Origin: JAEMQF01 sp963850525
Lineage (GTDB): Bacteria > Pseudomonadota > Gammaproteobacteria > Burkholderiales > Burkholderiaceae_C
NCBI GenBank assembly: GCA_963850525.1
Contig: CAWKLQ010000010.1
Coordinates: 186,001-250,000 of the forward strand
Direction of reading: 5' to 3'
DNA length: 64,000 nucleotides
In this document: one piece after another, positions 8,861-17,225 of the stretch
How the letters are laid out: every line of letters starts with the position of its first letter
Numbering within the stretch: the first letter of the stretch is position 1
Notes under the pieces: model-generated
The model's database searches: none
The model's input: the letters and a program-made list of their open reading frames with translations, nothing else
Told to the model about the DNA's origin: nothing
Translations under genes and position numbers: made by a program

Positions 8861-9259
8861 ATGGCCCGGTTCGCGCGACTGTTCACACTGGCTACGGCGA
8901 GCCATCTCAAGCTTCGCCTGCTCGCGCTCTACAAGCTGCTGCGCCACCCGCAGACGCCGCGCCTGGCGAAATGGGTCGGGTTCGCCGTGATCGCCTACGC
9001 GGTCAGCCCGATCGACCTGATTCCGGACTTCATTCCGGTGTTGGGCCTTCTCGACGATCTGCTGATCCTTCCGCTGGGAGTCGCGCTCGTGGTGCGCCTG
9101 ACCCCGCCACCGCTTTGGCAGGACTGCCTGCGTCAGGCGCAGGCGGCTCAGGAGCGCCTGCCGCGCCTGTGGTGGGGTGCGGTGGCGGTGATCCTGGTCT
9201 GGCTGGTGTTGCTCGGCTTGTTCGTCGCGTGGCTTGTCCGTTTGATCGCAGCGCAATGA
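8861..9259 (+). CDS. YkvA-like DUF1232 membrane protein
   Basis: A 132-residue protein from the ATG at 8861. An in-frame ATG at 8771 would add 30 residues that overlap the aapJ promoter region and look noncoding. It carries the DUF1232 core AYAVSPIDLIPDFIPVLGLLDDLL around residues 50-75. This hairpin inserts in the membrane in relatives. The C-terminus has one strong transmembrane helix (AVAVILVWLVLLGLFVAWLVRL). The function of the family is unknown. The stop codon overlaps the thermonuclease start (ATGA), so the two are translated together. Confidence 0.78.
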   Translation: MARFARLFTLATASHLKLRLLALYKLLRHPQTPRLAKWVGFAVIAYAVSPIDLIPDFIPVLGLLDDLLILPLGVALVVRLTPPPLWQDCLRQAQAAQERLPRLWWGAVAVILVWLVLLGLFVAWLVRLIAAQ

Positions 9260-9768
9260 TCCGAGCCTTTGCCGTGGCGTTGACCTCGCTGTTTCTCGCC
9301 GCCGCGGTGGCCGCGCCGCCAACGGGCGTCGCGAGCGGCACCGTCACGCTCGTCATCGACGGCGATACGCTGTGGGTCCGGCCCGACGCGGGCCGCGGCA
9401 GCAGCACCCGGCCGCGCGCGGTGCGCCTGCGCGACATCGACGCGCCGGAGATCTGCCAGCCGTGGGGCCACGAAGCCAAGGCCGCGCTCGAATCGCGAGT
9501 CCTGCACCGGCACGTGCGCCTGCGTGGTCAGGCGACCGACGACTATGCGCGACGCGTGGCGACACTCGAGCTGGTGGGTGGCGAAGATATCGGCGCCTGG
9601 ATGGTCGGCCAGGGCCACGCCTGGAACTCGACGTATCGGCAGCACCCGGGGGCTTATGCAGCGCAGGAACACGCAGCGCGCAGCGCGCGGCGCGGCCTGT
9701 TTGCCCGGGGCGATGCGATCGAGCCGCGCCGCTTTCGCAAGATCCACGGGTCGTGCCGCAGCCACTGA
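9256..9768 (+). CDS. Secreted thermonuclease (staphylococcal nuclease-like)
   Basis: A 170-residue protein with an N-terminal signal (MIRAFAVALTSLFLAAAVAA) followed by the SNase core: VIDGDTLWV, VRLRDIDAPEICQPWG and DDYARRVATLEL. The Asp of IDGDT and IDAPE and the Arg of the later segment match the calcium-binding and catalytic positions of the family. It should cut nucleic acids in the periplasm or outside the cell. The ATG at 9256 overlaps the upstream stop by four bases. The gene converges on the arginase gene with essentially no spacer, so termination must be shared. Confidence 0.85.
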   Translation: MIRAFAVALTSLFLAAAVAAPPTGVASGTVTLVIDGDTLWVRPDAGRGSSTRPRAVRLRDIDAPEICQPWGHEAKAALESRVLHRHVRLRGQATDDYARRVATLELVGGEDIGAWMVGQGHAWNSTYRQHPGAYAAQEHAARSARRGLFARGDAIEPRRFRKIHGSCRSH

Positions 9769-9769
9769 G

Positions 9770-10684
9770 TCATTTGCGCATCAAGGTGCTCTTGCCGAAC
9801 AGGCTTTCGATCAGGTCCACGGCAAGCTCTGCCGTGCGGTTGCGCACGTCGAACGCCGGGTTCAACTCCATCACGTCGAGTGAGGCCAGACAGCCGGTGT
9901 CGGCAATCATCTCCATGCACAACTGCGCTTCGCGATAGGTGGGCCCGCCGCGCACTGTGGTGCCGACGCCGGGGGCGATGTCGGGGTCGAGAAAGTCGAC
10001 GTCGAAGCTGACGTGCAAATGCGTCTTCGCGTCCAGCATCGCGAGCGCGAGTTCCATGGTGTGGCGCATTCCCATCTCGTCGATGTAGCGCATGTCGAAG
10101 ACATCGAGGTCGGCTTCATGGACGAGGCGCTTTTCGCCGTCGTCGACGCTGCGAATCCCGACCTGGCAAATCGCCTTGGGCTGCAACGCCGGGACCGCGC
10201 CGCCGATCTCGGTCAACTCTTGCGGCCCCTTGCCGCACAGGCACGCGACCGGCATGCCGTGCAAGTTGCCGCTGGGCGTCAAGGTGTTGGTGTTGAAGTC
10301 GGCGTGGGCGTCGAGCCAGAGCACGCGCAGCTTCTTGTTCGCCTCGCGGCAGTGGCGCGCGACGGCGGCTATCGAGCCGATCGCCAGGCAGTGATCGCCG
10401 CCCAGCAGGATCGGCAGCCGAGCGCTGCGCAATTCGCTGTAGACGGCGTCGTGCACGGTCTGGTTCCACTGCACCGCTTCGGCCAAATGCCGATAGCCGT
10501 TCTGCGGGGCTTGCCATGGGTTTGCCGGGCCGACGAGATTGCCCCGGTCAGCGACGTCCAGGCCGCGGCGCGCCAGAACCGCAACGAGGCCGGCGACACG
10601 CAAGGCTTCGGGTCCCATGCTCGCGCCGCGCGTTCCGGCACCAATGTCGGAGGGGGCACCGATCAGGCTGACTTTGCGTGTCAC
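9770..10684 (-). CDS. rocF: Arginase (ureohydrolase family)
   Basis: A 304-residue protein from the GTG at 10684 (VTRKVSLIGAPSDIGAG). This start matches the usual arginase N-terminus. An ATG further upstream at 10810 would run into the neighbouring gene and through a repeat. Manganese-ligand motifs are all present: GGDHCLAIG, WLDAHADFNT and SFDVDFLDPDIAPGVGT. The protein hydrolyses arginine to ornithine and urea in the cytoplasm. The C-terminal DVMELNPAFDVRN is also canonical. It lies downstream of the LOG-family gene on the same strand, separated by an 80-base hairpin-rich stretch. Confidence 0.9.
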   Translation of the reverse strand: MTRKVSLIGAPSDIGAGTRGASMGPEALRVAGLVAVLARRGLDVADRGNLVGPANPWQAPQNGYRHLAEAVQWNQTVHDAVYSELRSARLPILLGGDHCLAIGSIAAVARHCREANKKLRVLWLDAHADFNTNTLTPSGNLHGMPVACLCGKGPQELTEIGGAVPALQPKAICQVGIRSVDDGEKRLVHEADLDVFDMRYIDEMGMRHTMELALAMLDAKTHLHVSFDVDFLDPDIAPGVGTTVRGGPTYREAQLCMEMIADTGCLASLDVMELNPAFDVRNRTAELAVDLIESLFGKSTLMRK

Positions 10685-10694
10685 TGGAGCCCCC

Positions 10695-10716
10695 CGCTCG
10701 GCGAGTACGCCGAGCG
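10695..10716. terminator. Perfect 9-bp hairpin between LOG gene and arginase gene
   Basis: CGCTCGGCG, a four-base AGTA loop, then CGCCGAGCG. It sits in the 80-base gap upstream of the arginase GTG, next to a second smaller dyad (GCCCG/CGGGC around 10736-10750). No T-run follows on either strand, so it may be an attenuator, mRNA-stability element or intergenic repeat rather than a classical terminator. Confidence 0.4.
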
Positions 10717-10763
10717 ACCCCCCGAGGTGGTTGAGCCCGCCTTCGGGCGGCCGTGCGCCGGGC

Positions 10764-11666
10764 TCATATATCCACCGCAAACTCACCCGTTTGCGTCTGC
10801 GGCAGATCAAAGCCGTATTCGGCCTCCAGGCAGCTCCACGCTTCTTCGGCGCTCTCGACGAAGTGGAAGAGGTTTTTGTCTTCGGCGCTGATCATGCCGG
10901 TCTCGATGAGCAGGTCGAAGTTGATCAGGGCTGTCCAGAACTCGCGCCCGAACAGCAGGATGGGGCGGCGCCGGCACTTGCCGGTCTGGATCAGCGTCAT
11001 GGTCTCGAAGAGTTCGTCGAGCGTGCCGAAGCCCCCGGGGAAACACACCAGGGCAATGCTGCGCATCAGGAAGTGCATCTTGCGCAGCGCGAAGTAGTGG
11101 AACTGGAAGCACAGCTCGGGCGTGATGAAGTCGTTGGGCGCCTGCTCCATCGGCAGCACGATGTTCAGGCCGATGCTCTTGCCGCCCACTTCGAACGCAC
11201 CGCGGTTGCCCGCTTCCATGATTCCGGGCCCGCCGCCGGTGACGACGTAGATCGGCGTCTCCAGGTCGCGCGAGCGCGTCGTGACCAGCGAAGCGAAGCG
11301 CTGCGCCTCCTCGTAGTAGCGTGACATGAGCAGCTTCATCTCGGCGCGGCGCAGCGCTGCGGGGTCGGTGCCGGCCTGAGCCGCCGCCAGCTCGCGCGCC
11401 GCCACATCGGGCGGCGCGATGCGCGCGCTGCCGAAGATCACGATGGTGGACCGGATGTCGTGCTCGAGCTGCACCATCTCGGGTTTGAGAAGCTCGAGCT
11501 GCATGCGCACCGGGCGCAACTCTTCGCGCAGCAAGAAGGCGTTGTCGGTGAACGCCAGGCGATACGCGCTTTCGGGCCCGGTGTAGCGCGACGGCGCTTC
11601 GAGCGCTTTCGCGTCTTCCAGGGCACTGGGGAAGTTGCGGGCGGTCAGGTCGGTGCGTTTGTCCAT
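10764..11666 (-). CDS. LOG family protein (TIGR00730 Rossmann fold)
   Basis: A 300-residue protein with the two LOG signatures: GGGPGIMEAGNRGA near residue 145 and PGGFGTLDELFE near residue 215. Relatives are nucleotide 5'-monophosphate phosphoribohydrolases, some releasing cytokinin bases. This longer form has a 90-residue N-terminal extension with a helical region (RPVRMQLELLKPEMVQLEHDI) before the core STIVIFGSARI. It is cytoplasmic. It follows the MoeB-like gene by nine bases and belongs to the same minus-strand group. Substrate not determined from sequence. Confidence 0.85.
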   Translation of the reverse strand: MDKRTDLTARNFPSALEDAKALEAPSRYTGPESAYRLAFTDNAFLLREELRPVRMQLELLKPEMVQLEHDIRSTIVIFGSARIAPPDVAARELAAAQAGTDPAALRRAEMKLLMSRYYEEAQRFASLVTTRSRDLETPIYVVTGGGPGIMEAGNRGAFEVGGKSIGLNIVLPMEQAPNDFITPELCFQFHYFALRKMHFLMRSIALVCFPGGFGTLDELFETMTLIQTGKCRRRPILLFGREFWTALINFDLLIETGMISAEDKNLFHFVESAEEAWSCLEAEYGFDLPQTQTGEFAVDI

Positions 11667-11675
11667 CTTCGCAGC

Positions 11676-12443
11676 TTAACCGTTGGCGCTTGGCGCTCGC
11701 GCGTGGCACACCGGGCACGCCGGGTCGCGCTGCACGCGAATCTCCGTCCATTCCATGCTGCGCGCGTCCAGCATTTGCAGGCGCCCGGCGAGCGACGTGC
11801 CCACACCGGCCAGCAACTTGAGCGCCTCAGCCGCCTGCATCGTGCCGATGATTCCCACGAGCGGCGCGAACACGCCCATGGTCGCGCAGCGCACCTCTTC
11901 AAGCGTCGCGTCCGGCGGGAAAATGCAGGCGTAGCACGGGTGAAGCTGGCTGCGCGTGTCGTACACCGAGATCTGGCCGTCAAAGCCGATCGCTGCGCCC
12001 GACACCAGCGCCACACCTTGCGCGACGCAGGCGGCGTTGACGGCGTGACGCGTCGCGAAGTTGTCGCTGCAATCGAGGACCACGTCGACGTCAACGAGCA
12101 ACTGCGCAAGGCGCTGCGCGTCGGCGCGCATTTGCAAGGCCGTGACGCGCACATCGGGGTTGATCGCGTGAATCGACTGTGCCGCCGAGCCCGCCTTGGG
12201 CTGGCCCACGCGCGCCAGGTTGTGCGCGATCTGGCGCTGCAAATTCGTCAGGTCCACGGTGTCGTGATCGACGATGGTGATGTGGCCCACGCCCGCTGTG
12301 CCCAGGTACAGCGCCACCGGCGAGCCCAAGCCGCCGGCACCGATCACGAGCGCGTGCGCCGCCAGAAGTCGCAGCTGGCCCTCGATTCCCAACTCGTTGA
12401 GCAGGATGTGGCGCGAATAGCGCAGCAACTGGTCGTCGTCCAT
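11676..12443 (-). CDS. moeB: MoeB/ThiF/HesA family E1-like adenylating protein
   Basis: A 255-residue protein from ATG 12443 (MDDDQLLRYSRHILLNELG); a TTG six codons earlier is less likely. It shows the ATP-binding GAGGLGSPVALYLGTAGVG, the DxxNLQRQ motif (DLTNLQRQIAHN), and the conserved Asp in DCSDNFATRHAVN. A zinc pair is present near the middle (CYACIF) and end (CPVCHA). MoeB activates the small subunit of molybdopterin synthase, and ThiF does the same for ThiS; sequence alone here fits MoeB best. No moaD or thiS lies nearby. It is nine bases upstream of the LOG gene and 65 bases after a hairpin that follows ctpA. Confidence 0.83.
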   Translation of the reverse strand: MDDDQLLRYSRHILLNELGIEGQLRLLAAHALVIGAGGLGSPVALYLGTAGVGHITIVDHDTVDLTNLQRQIAHNLARVGQPKAGSAAQSIHAINPDVRVTALQMRADAQRLAQLLVDVDVVLDCSDNFATRHAVNAACVAQGVALVSGAAIGFDGQISVYDTRSQLHPCYACIFPPDATLEEVRCATMGVFAPLVGIIGTMQAAEALKLLAGVGTSLAGRLQMLDARSMEWTEIRVQRDPACPVCHARAPSANG

Positions 12444-12480
12444 GCGCTGAAGGATAGCCAAACTGAGGGCGGACGTAGAA

Positions 12481-12500
12481 ACGCCCGCAGTTGCGGGCGT
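12481..12500 (-). terminator. Hairpin downstream of ctpA
   Basis: ACGCCCGCA / TGCGGGCGT with a two-base loop, 25 bases past the ctpA stop codon. It is flanked by TTCTAC on the minus strand and CTTCTTT on the plus strand, so it could act as a weak rho-independent terminator of ctpA or a partial stop before moeB. Confidence 0.55.
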
Positions 12501-12525
12501 CTTCTTTGCTGGCGCGTGCGCCTGG

Positions 12526-13968
12526 TCAATTCGTGTTGGCTTCGGCCTTGCGCTCGATCGCCGTCTTGCTCACGAGCACCGGCTTGCCCTTGAGGCGGTT
12601 CAGTGCCTGCATGAGCTGAAAGTCTTCGGCGCTGCCGAATTCAGGCAGGGGTTTGGGCGGGGTTGCGGCGCGCTTGGTGTTTTCGTCTTCGAGTTTCTTG
12701 CGCGCTTCCTCGCGGGCCTTCTCGCGCGCCTCGTCCTTGACTTCAGCGCCCTGGCCGCTCTGCAGGTGCTTTTCCAGGTCGGCTTCACGCACGCGCAGCG
12801 AGGCGAACAGATTGCCTTCCGAGGTTTCGTCGAGCATCACGTCGGGCACGATGCCCTTCGCCTGGATCGACGCGCCACTGGGCGTGAAGTAGCGCGCTGT
12901 CGTGATCTTCAGCGCCGTCTCGGGCGAGAGCTGGCGCACCGTCTGCACCGAGCCCTTGCCGAACGTCTGTGCGCCCATGATGGTGGCGCGCTTGTGGTCT
13001 TGCAGCGCACCGGCGACGATTTCGCTGGCGGACGCCGAGCCTTCGTTGACGAGCACGATCAGCGGCACTTTCTTCACCGCGTCGGGCAGCTTGCGCAGCG
13101 GATCACCGCCGCCGCGGCGCACGTAGTACTCGGGTGCGGCTTTGAATGTGGCTTTCGAATCGGGAATCTGGCCGTTCGTCGATACGACGACGGCGTCGCT
13201 CGGCAAGAACGCCGCGGAGATCGCCACCGACGCTTCGAGCAGGCCGCCCGGATCGTTGCGCAGGTCGAGCACGAGGCCCTTCAGGTTCGGTTCCTGCTTG
13301 TAGATCTCGTCGAGCTTGCGCACGAAGTCGTCTACCGTGCGGTCCTGGAACTGGCTGACGCGAAGCCAGGCGTAGCCCGGCTCGATGACCTTGGAGCGAA
13401 CGCTTTGGGTGCGGATCTCCTCGCGCACGATCGTCACCGGGAAACTGCGGCTCTCGGCCTTGCGAAATACGGTGAGAACCACCTTGGTGTTGGGCTCGCC
13501 GCGCATGCGCTTGACGGCCTGGTCCATCGTCAAGCCCTTCACGACGGTGTCGTCGATCTTCGTGATCAGGTCGCCGCTTTTCAGCCCGGCGCGGAACGCC
13601 GGCGAGCCTTCGATGGGCGAGACGACCTTGACGAGGCCGTCTTCCATGCCGATCTCGATGCCCACGCCGACGAACTTGCCGGTCGTTCCCTCGCGAAATT
13701 CCTTGAACGTCTTCTTGTCGAAATACTGCGAATGCGGGTCCAGCCCGGAGACCATGCCGCCAATCGCGTCGGTGATCAGCTTCTTTTCATCCACCGATTC
13801 GACGTAGTCGCTCTTGACCATGCCGAATACCGCGGCGAGCTGCTGCAGTTCCTCGAGCGGCAACTGGGCGACGGAACTTCGGGCGATCGCCTGCAATTGC
13901 ATGGTGGCCAGCGCGCCGGCCACCGCGCCGAGCGCAATCCAACCCGCCACCTTGAGTTTCCTGCCCAT
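12526..13968 (-). CDS. ctpA: S41 family C-terminal processing peptidase
   Basis: A 480-residue protein from the ATG at 13968 (MGRKLKVAGWIALGAVAGAL); an AAGGGG ribosome site lies eight bases upstream. An ATG 30 codons earlier is less likely. After an N-terminal membrane anchor or signal, a PDZ domain spans about residues 85-170 (VGVGIEIG...SPAFRAGLKSGDLI). The peptidase core follows, with the catalytic Ser in NEGSASASEIVAG and the Lys in GKGSVQTV. It cleaves C-termini of envelope proteins in the periplasm. The lysine- and glutamate-rich C-terminal tail (REKAREEARKKLEDENTK) is charged and probably helical. Confidence 0.92.
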   Translation of the reverse strand: MGRKLKVAGWIALGAVAGALATMQLQAIARSSVAQLPLEELQQLAAVFGMVKSDYVESVDEKKLITDAIGGMVSGLDPHSQYFDKKTFKEFREGTTGKFVGVGIEIGMEDGLVKVVSPIEGSPAFRAGLKSGDLITKIDDTVVKGLTMDQAVKRMRGEPNTKVVLTVFRKAESRSFPVTIVREEIRTQSVRSKVIEPGYAWLRVSQFQDRTVDDFVRKLDEIYKQEPNLKGLVLDLRNDPGGLLEASVAISAAFLPSDAVVVSTNGQIPDSKATFKAAPEYYVRRGGGDPLRKLPDAVKKVPLIVLVNEGSASASEIVAGALQDHKRATIMGAQTFGKGSVQTVRQLSPETALKITTARYFTPSGASIQAKGIVPDVMLDETSEGNLFASLRVREADLEKHLQSGQGAEVKDEAREKAREEARKKLEDENTKRAATPPKPLPEFGSAEDFQLMQALNRLKGKPVLVSKTAIERKAEANTN

Positions 13969-14151
13969 CGAGTGCCCCTTGTGCCCGCGCCTGATTGCGC
14001 TCATCGTATGAAAAACTGCGCAGTCAGTATATTCCCGCGCCTGGTTTTCGAGCGGCATCTCCCCGGGAAAGTTGCACGCCGCAACACCCTTTTGTCCGCC
14101 GCCCCCGGGACCCGGGGTGTGCTGTCTCGAACAGCGCGCTCCAAGGGGTTT

Positions 14152-15234
14152 TCAGGGGCGGGGCTGGCGGGCGAAGGTGACGACATGGTCCACCTGAGGG
14201 CGGATGCCGATCCACTCGCCCACCTGATGGTCGTGGTGCGACGGCACGTGCGCCAGGACTTGTTCGCCGCTGGCCAGGCGCAGCGTGTAGAGGAACTCCG
14301 AGCCGCGAAACGCCTTGCGCTCGATGCGCGCCTTCACCGCGGCGGCGTCGTCGTGCACGATGTCGTCGGCGCGCAGCAGCACGTCGCACAGGCCGCCCTC
14401 GAAGGCGTCGGGCAGCGGGCATTCGAGCACGTCGCTCAAGTCGCCCAAGGGCGTGCGCACCACCGTGCCGCCCGGCGCAGCGACGATCTGCGCCGGCGTG
14501 AACACGCCGTGGCCGATGAAATCCGCGACAAAACGTGTCGCCGGCCGGTGGTACAGCGTGTAGGCGTCGTCCCACTGCTCGAGCACGCCCTTGTTCATGA
14601 CGCCGATCGCGTCGCCGATCGCAAACGCCTCGAACTGGTCGTGCGTGACGAACAGGGCGGTGATCTGCAAACCCTTGAGGATGGCGCGCAACTCCTGGGC
14701 GAGGCGCTCGCGCAGGTCCACATCCAGGCTGGAAAACGGTTCGTCCAGCAACAGCAGGCGCGGCTGCGGTGCGAGCGCCCGGGCCAGGGCGACGCGCTGC
14801 TGCTGGCCACCTGAGAGTTCGTGCGGCGCGCGTTTTCCCGCGTGGCCCAGGCCCACCAGGTCCAGCACCTCCTGGGTCCGGGCGCGACGCGCCTGCGCGC
14901 CCAGATGGGCGATGCCAAACGCGACGTTCTGCGCGACGCTCAGGTGCGGGAACAGGGCGTAGTCCTGGAACACCATGCCGATCTGGCGGTTCTCGGCCGG
15001 GACGTGGACGCTGCTCGCGGCGTCGCTCAAAGTGTCGGTCTGGATCGCGATGCGCCCCGCCTGGAGCCTCTCCAGCCCGGCAACGCCGCGCAGCAGCGAG
15101 GTCTTGCCGCACCCCGAGGGCCCGATCAAGACCCCCACTTGACCGCGCCGCAGCCCGAGAGTTACCGAATTGACGGCGGCCCGTGGTGTATTCGCTCCAT
15201 AGCGGATTTCGACGCGGTCGAGCTGCAGAAACAT
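14152..15234 (-). CDS. fbpC: Ferric-iron type ABC transporter ATP-binding protein
   Basis: A 360-residue ABC ATPase from the ATG at 15234 (MFLQLDRVEIRYG). Walker A GPSGCGKTS, signature LSGGQQQRVALARAL, Walker B LLLLDEPFSSLD and switch His in FVTHDQFEAFA are intact. The C-terminal third is the extra regulatory domain of FbpC/PotA-type importers (VLLRADDIVHD). The 15-base dyad CCCCTAT-G-ATAGGGG ends two bases before the ATG. It is divergent from the permease gene, and a Fur-box-like dyad lies in the 95-base gap. No ferric-binding protein gene is seen in the window. The substrate could also be another metal or anion; iron is favoured by the permease type and the dyad. Confidence 0.83.
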   Translation of the reverse strand: MFLQLDRVEIRYGANTPRAAVNSVTLGLRRGQVGVLIGPSGCGKTSLLRGVAGLERLQAGRIAIQTDTLSDAASSVHVPAENRQIGMVFQDYALFPHLSVAQNVAFGIAHLGAQARRARTQEVLDLVGLGHAGKRAPHELSGGQQQRVALARALAPQPRLLLLDEPFSSLDVDLRERLAQELRAILKGLQITALFVTHDQFEAFAIGDAIGVMNKGVLEQWDDAYTLYHRPATRFVADFIGHGVFTPAQIVAAPGGTVVRTPLGDLSDVLECPLPDAFEGGLCDVLLRADDIVHDDAAAVKARIERKAFRGSEFLYTLRLASGEQVLAHVPSHHDHQVGEWIGIRPQVDHVVTFARQPRP

Positions 15235-15261
15235 GCCCCTATGATAGGGGCGCCCATTACA

Positions 15262-15280
15262 AATCAGAATCGTTCGCATT
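15262..15280. promoter_or_regulatory. Candidate Fur box between divergent iron-transport genes
   Basis: AATCAGAATCGTTCGCATT has the symmetric form AATnnGAAnnnTTCnnATT. It matches the well-known 19-bp Fur-type dyad AATGAGAATNATTCTCATT at most positions. It lies midway between the ATPase gene (minus) and the permease gene (plus) of a ferric-iron-type importer, so one bound Fur dimer could repress both. Confidence 0.6.
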
Positions 15281-15329
15281 GGGTCGTCTGCGTCGCCGGC
15301 GCCAACCGCTCCCCATTTCCCTGCACAAC

Positions 15330-16931
15330 GTGACACGCCTGCTGACGTTCGGCGCATTGTTTCTGGCCCTGCCCGTGGTGGGCGTGCTGGGCGCGTGGCT
15401 TGTGCTCGACGCTGCGGGAATCGAAGTCCTGCGCCACCAGTGGCACACCGTGCTGCCGCAGTACACGCTCAATTCGCTGCTGCTGGCTGTCTGCGTGGGC
15501 TTTGGCGTGGCGATTGTCGGCGGCGGGACAGCGGTGCTGATCGCCTTGTTCGACTTTCCGCTGCGCCGCTTTTTCGAGTGGGCGTTGTTGCTGCCGCTGG
15601 CGATGCCGGCCTACGTCCTGGCTTACGCCACGACCGATGCCCTGCAATACAGCGGTTCCTTGCAGACCGCGTTGCGCAGCCTCACCGGTGCCCGGGGCGC
15701 CTTGTGGCCCGACGTTCGCAACCTGTGGGGCGCCGCTGTCCTGTTCGTGTTCTGCCTCTACCCCTACGTCTACTTGTTGACGCGCGCGGCGCTCGTCGAG
15801 CGCGGCGTGCCCTTGATGGAGGCCGCCCGGCTGCTCGGCGCCGGAACCGCCAGGCGCGTCCGCGAAGTCGCCCTGCCTCTGGCGCGGCCGGCCATCGTCG
15901 CGGGCGTGGCGCTGGCGCTGATGGAAACTCTGGCCGACTACGGCGTGGGTTCCTATTTCGGACTGCAGACCTTCACGTCCGGCATCTACAAGGCCTGGCT
16001 CGTGATGAACGACGCCGACGCGGCGGCGCAGCTTGCCTCGATGCTGCTTGCGGGGGTTGCCGTCCTGCTCTGGCTGGAGCGCCGCTCGCGCAGTCGCATC
16101 CGCTTTGCGAATACGAGCGCCGCCGGTGCCGCCAGCGACGAGGCCCGGCCACTGCGCCTGCACGGCGCGCGCGCCGCCTTTGCGGTTGGCGCCTGCGCGA
16201 CGCCGGTCGTGCTGGGTTTTGTCTGGCCCGTGCTCGTGCTGCTGCGTCTTCTGATGCAGGAGTTCGAGTCCGCCGACGCGGAGTTTCCCTTCGCACGCTT
16301 TGCCCGTGCCGGCGCGGTGAGCCTCGAACTCGCCGTGATCGCTGCGCTGTTGGCCGGGTTGTTGGCTGGTGCACTGGCATTTGCCTTGCGCACCCGACCC
16401 ACCCGATCGCTGAACTGGGCGGTGCGCGCAGTGTCGCTCGGCTATGCGGTTCCGGGCGCCGTGATCGCCGTGGGGATATTGATCCCGTTGGCCTGGCTGC
16501 AACAGCGCTTTCCGCAAGCCGGCGCGAGTGCCGTGGTCACGGGCACGCTGTTTGGCGTGCTCTATGCCTATCAGGTGCGCTTTTCATCGGTAGCGCTGCA
16601 ATCGCTCGAGGCGGGCTACGCGCGAATTCCGCAGTCGGTGGACGAAACGGCACGCATGCTGGGCGTGTCGCGTTGGCGCCTGCTGACGCGGCTGCATGTG
16701 CCGCTGCTGCGCCGTGCCACCTTGGCTGCACTGCTGCTGGTCTTCGTCGACGTGATGAAGGAGCTGCCTGCCACGCTCGTGCTGCGCCCGTTCAACAGCG
16801 ACACCTTGGCCGTGATCGCCTACCAGCTTGCGCGCGACGAGCGCCTCGGCGAAGCCGCCTTGCCGTCGCTGGCCATCGTTCTCGTGGGCCTGGTGCCGGT
16901 GCTGCTGTTGTCGCGCGCGATGCGGCGTTGA
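15330..16931 (+). CDS. fbpB: Ferric-iron ABC transporter permease, fused double-domain type
   Basis: A 533-residue permease from the GTG at 15330 (VTRLLTFGALFLAL). Upstream in-frame residues are arginine-rich and lie in the promoter region. It has two homologous permease halves of about six helices each. The coupling motifs are EAARLLGAGTARRVREVALP in the first half and ETARMLGVSRWRLLTRLHVP in the second, which is the FbpB/CysT-W-like duplicated layout typical of ferric-iron importers. It moves the substrate across the inner membrane, driven by the divergently encoded ATPase. Start choice moderately certain; a TTG 17 codons earlier (15279) is an alternative. Confidence 0.85.
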   Translation: MTRLLTFGALFLALPVVGVLGAWLVLDAAGIEVLRHQWHTVLPQYTLNSLLLAVCVGFGVAIVGGGTAVLIALFDFPLRRFFEWALLLPLAMPAYVLAYATTDALQYSGSLQTALRSLTGARGALWPDVRNLWGAAVLFVFCLYPYVYLLTRAALVERGVPLMEAARLLGAGTARRVREVALPLARPAIVAGVALALMETLADYGVGSYFGLQTFTSGIYKAWLVMNDADAAAQLASMLLAGVAVLLWLERRSRSRIRFANTSAAGAASDEARPLRLHGARAAFAVGACATPVVLGFVWPVLVLLRLLMQEFESADAEFPFARFARAGAVSLELAVIAALLAGLLAGALAFALRTRPTRSLNWAVRAVSLGYAVPGAVIAVGILIPLAWLQQRFPQAGASAVVTGTLFGVLYAYQVRFSSVALQSLEAGYARIPQSVDETARMLGVSRWRLLTRLHVPLLRRATLAALLLVFVDVMKELPATLVLRPFNSDTLAVIAYQLARDERLGEAALPSLAIVLVGLVPVLLLSRAMRR

Positions 16932-17069
16932 GCTGCTGCACGGCAGGGAAGTCCTCGCGGGAAGAGAGCGAGGGCTGGAAGTCGTTACGCCGGTCAATCA
17001 GTTGTTACAGGAGTTCGTCCTCGAGTCGCGACACTTCCCAAGCCCGATCAATTGACAAGGGGAAACGGG

Positions 17070-17225
17070 ATGCTCTTCATTGATGTTCTGTATGGGATGG
17101 GGCTGCTGTGCTTGTGCCTCATCGTCATCGTCGCGGCACGCGACGCGGTCCTCGCCGCGGCGCGTCAGCGCAAGCCGGCCGGTTCTGCACCGACGGGGAA
17201 AGAGGCGGCGGCCCTCTCGGCATAG
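17070..17225 (+). CDS. Small single-span membrane protein (51 aa)
   Basis: A 51-codon frame starting at ATG 17070, nine bases after an AAGGGG ribosome site, and ending in TAG at 17225. The N-terminal 23 residues form a strong transmembrane segment (LYGMGLLCLCLIVIVAARDA), followed by a short basic then acidic tail. It is too short for ordinary gene calls but has the ribosome site, start, membrane helix and basic cytoplasmic flank expected of a real small membrane protein. Its last 61 bases overlap the 3' end of the opposite gene. No family recognised. Confidence 0.45.
   Translation: MLFIDVLYGMGLLCLCLIVIVAARDAVLAAARQRKPAGSAPTGKEAAALSA

Noticed and set aside
10685..10810. Earlier ATG start for arginase
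   Set aside because: It would overlap the LOG gene and translate an intergenic hairpin; the GTG start matches the arginase family.
15236..15250. CCCCTAT-G-ATAGGGG dyad as a second operator
   Set aside because: It lies right next to the start codon and contributes the purine-rich AGGGG; more likely leader sequence than a regulator site, and no matching site was found elsewhere.
16953..16973. CCTCGC...GCGAGG dyad after the iron permease gene as a terminator
   Set aside because: Only six pairs with a nine-base loop and no T-run; too weak to call.
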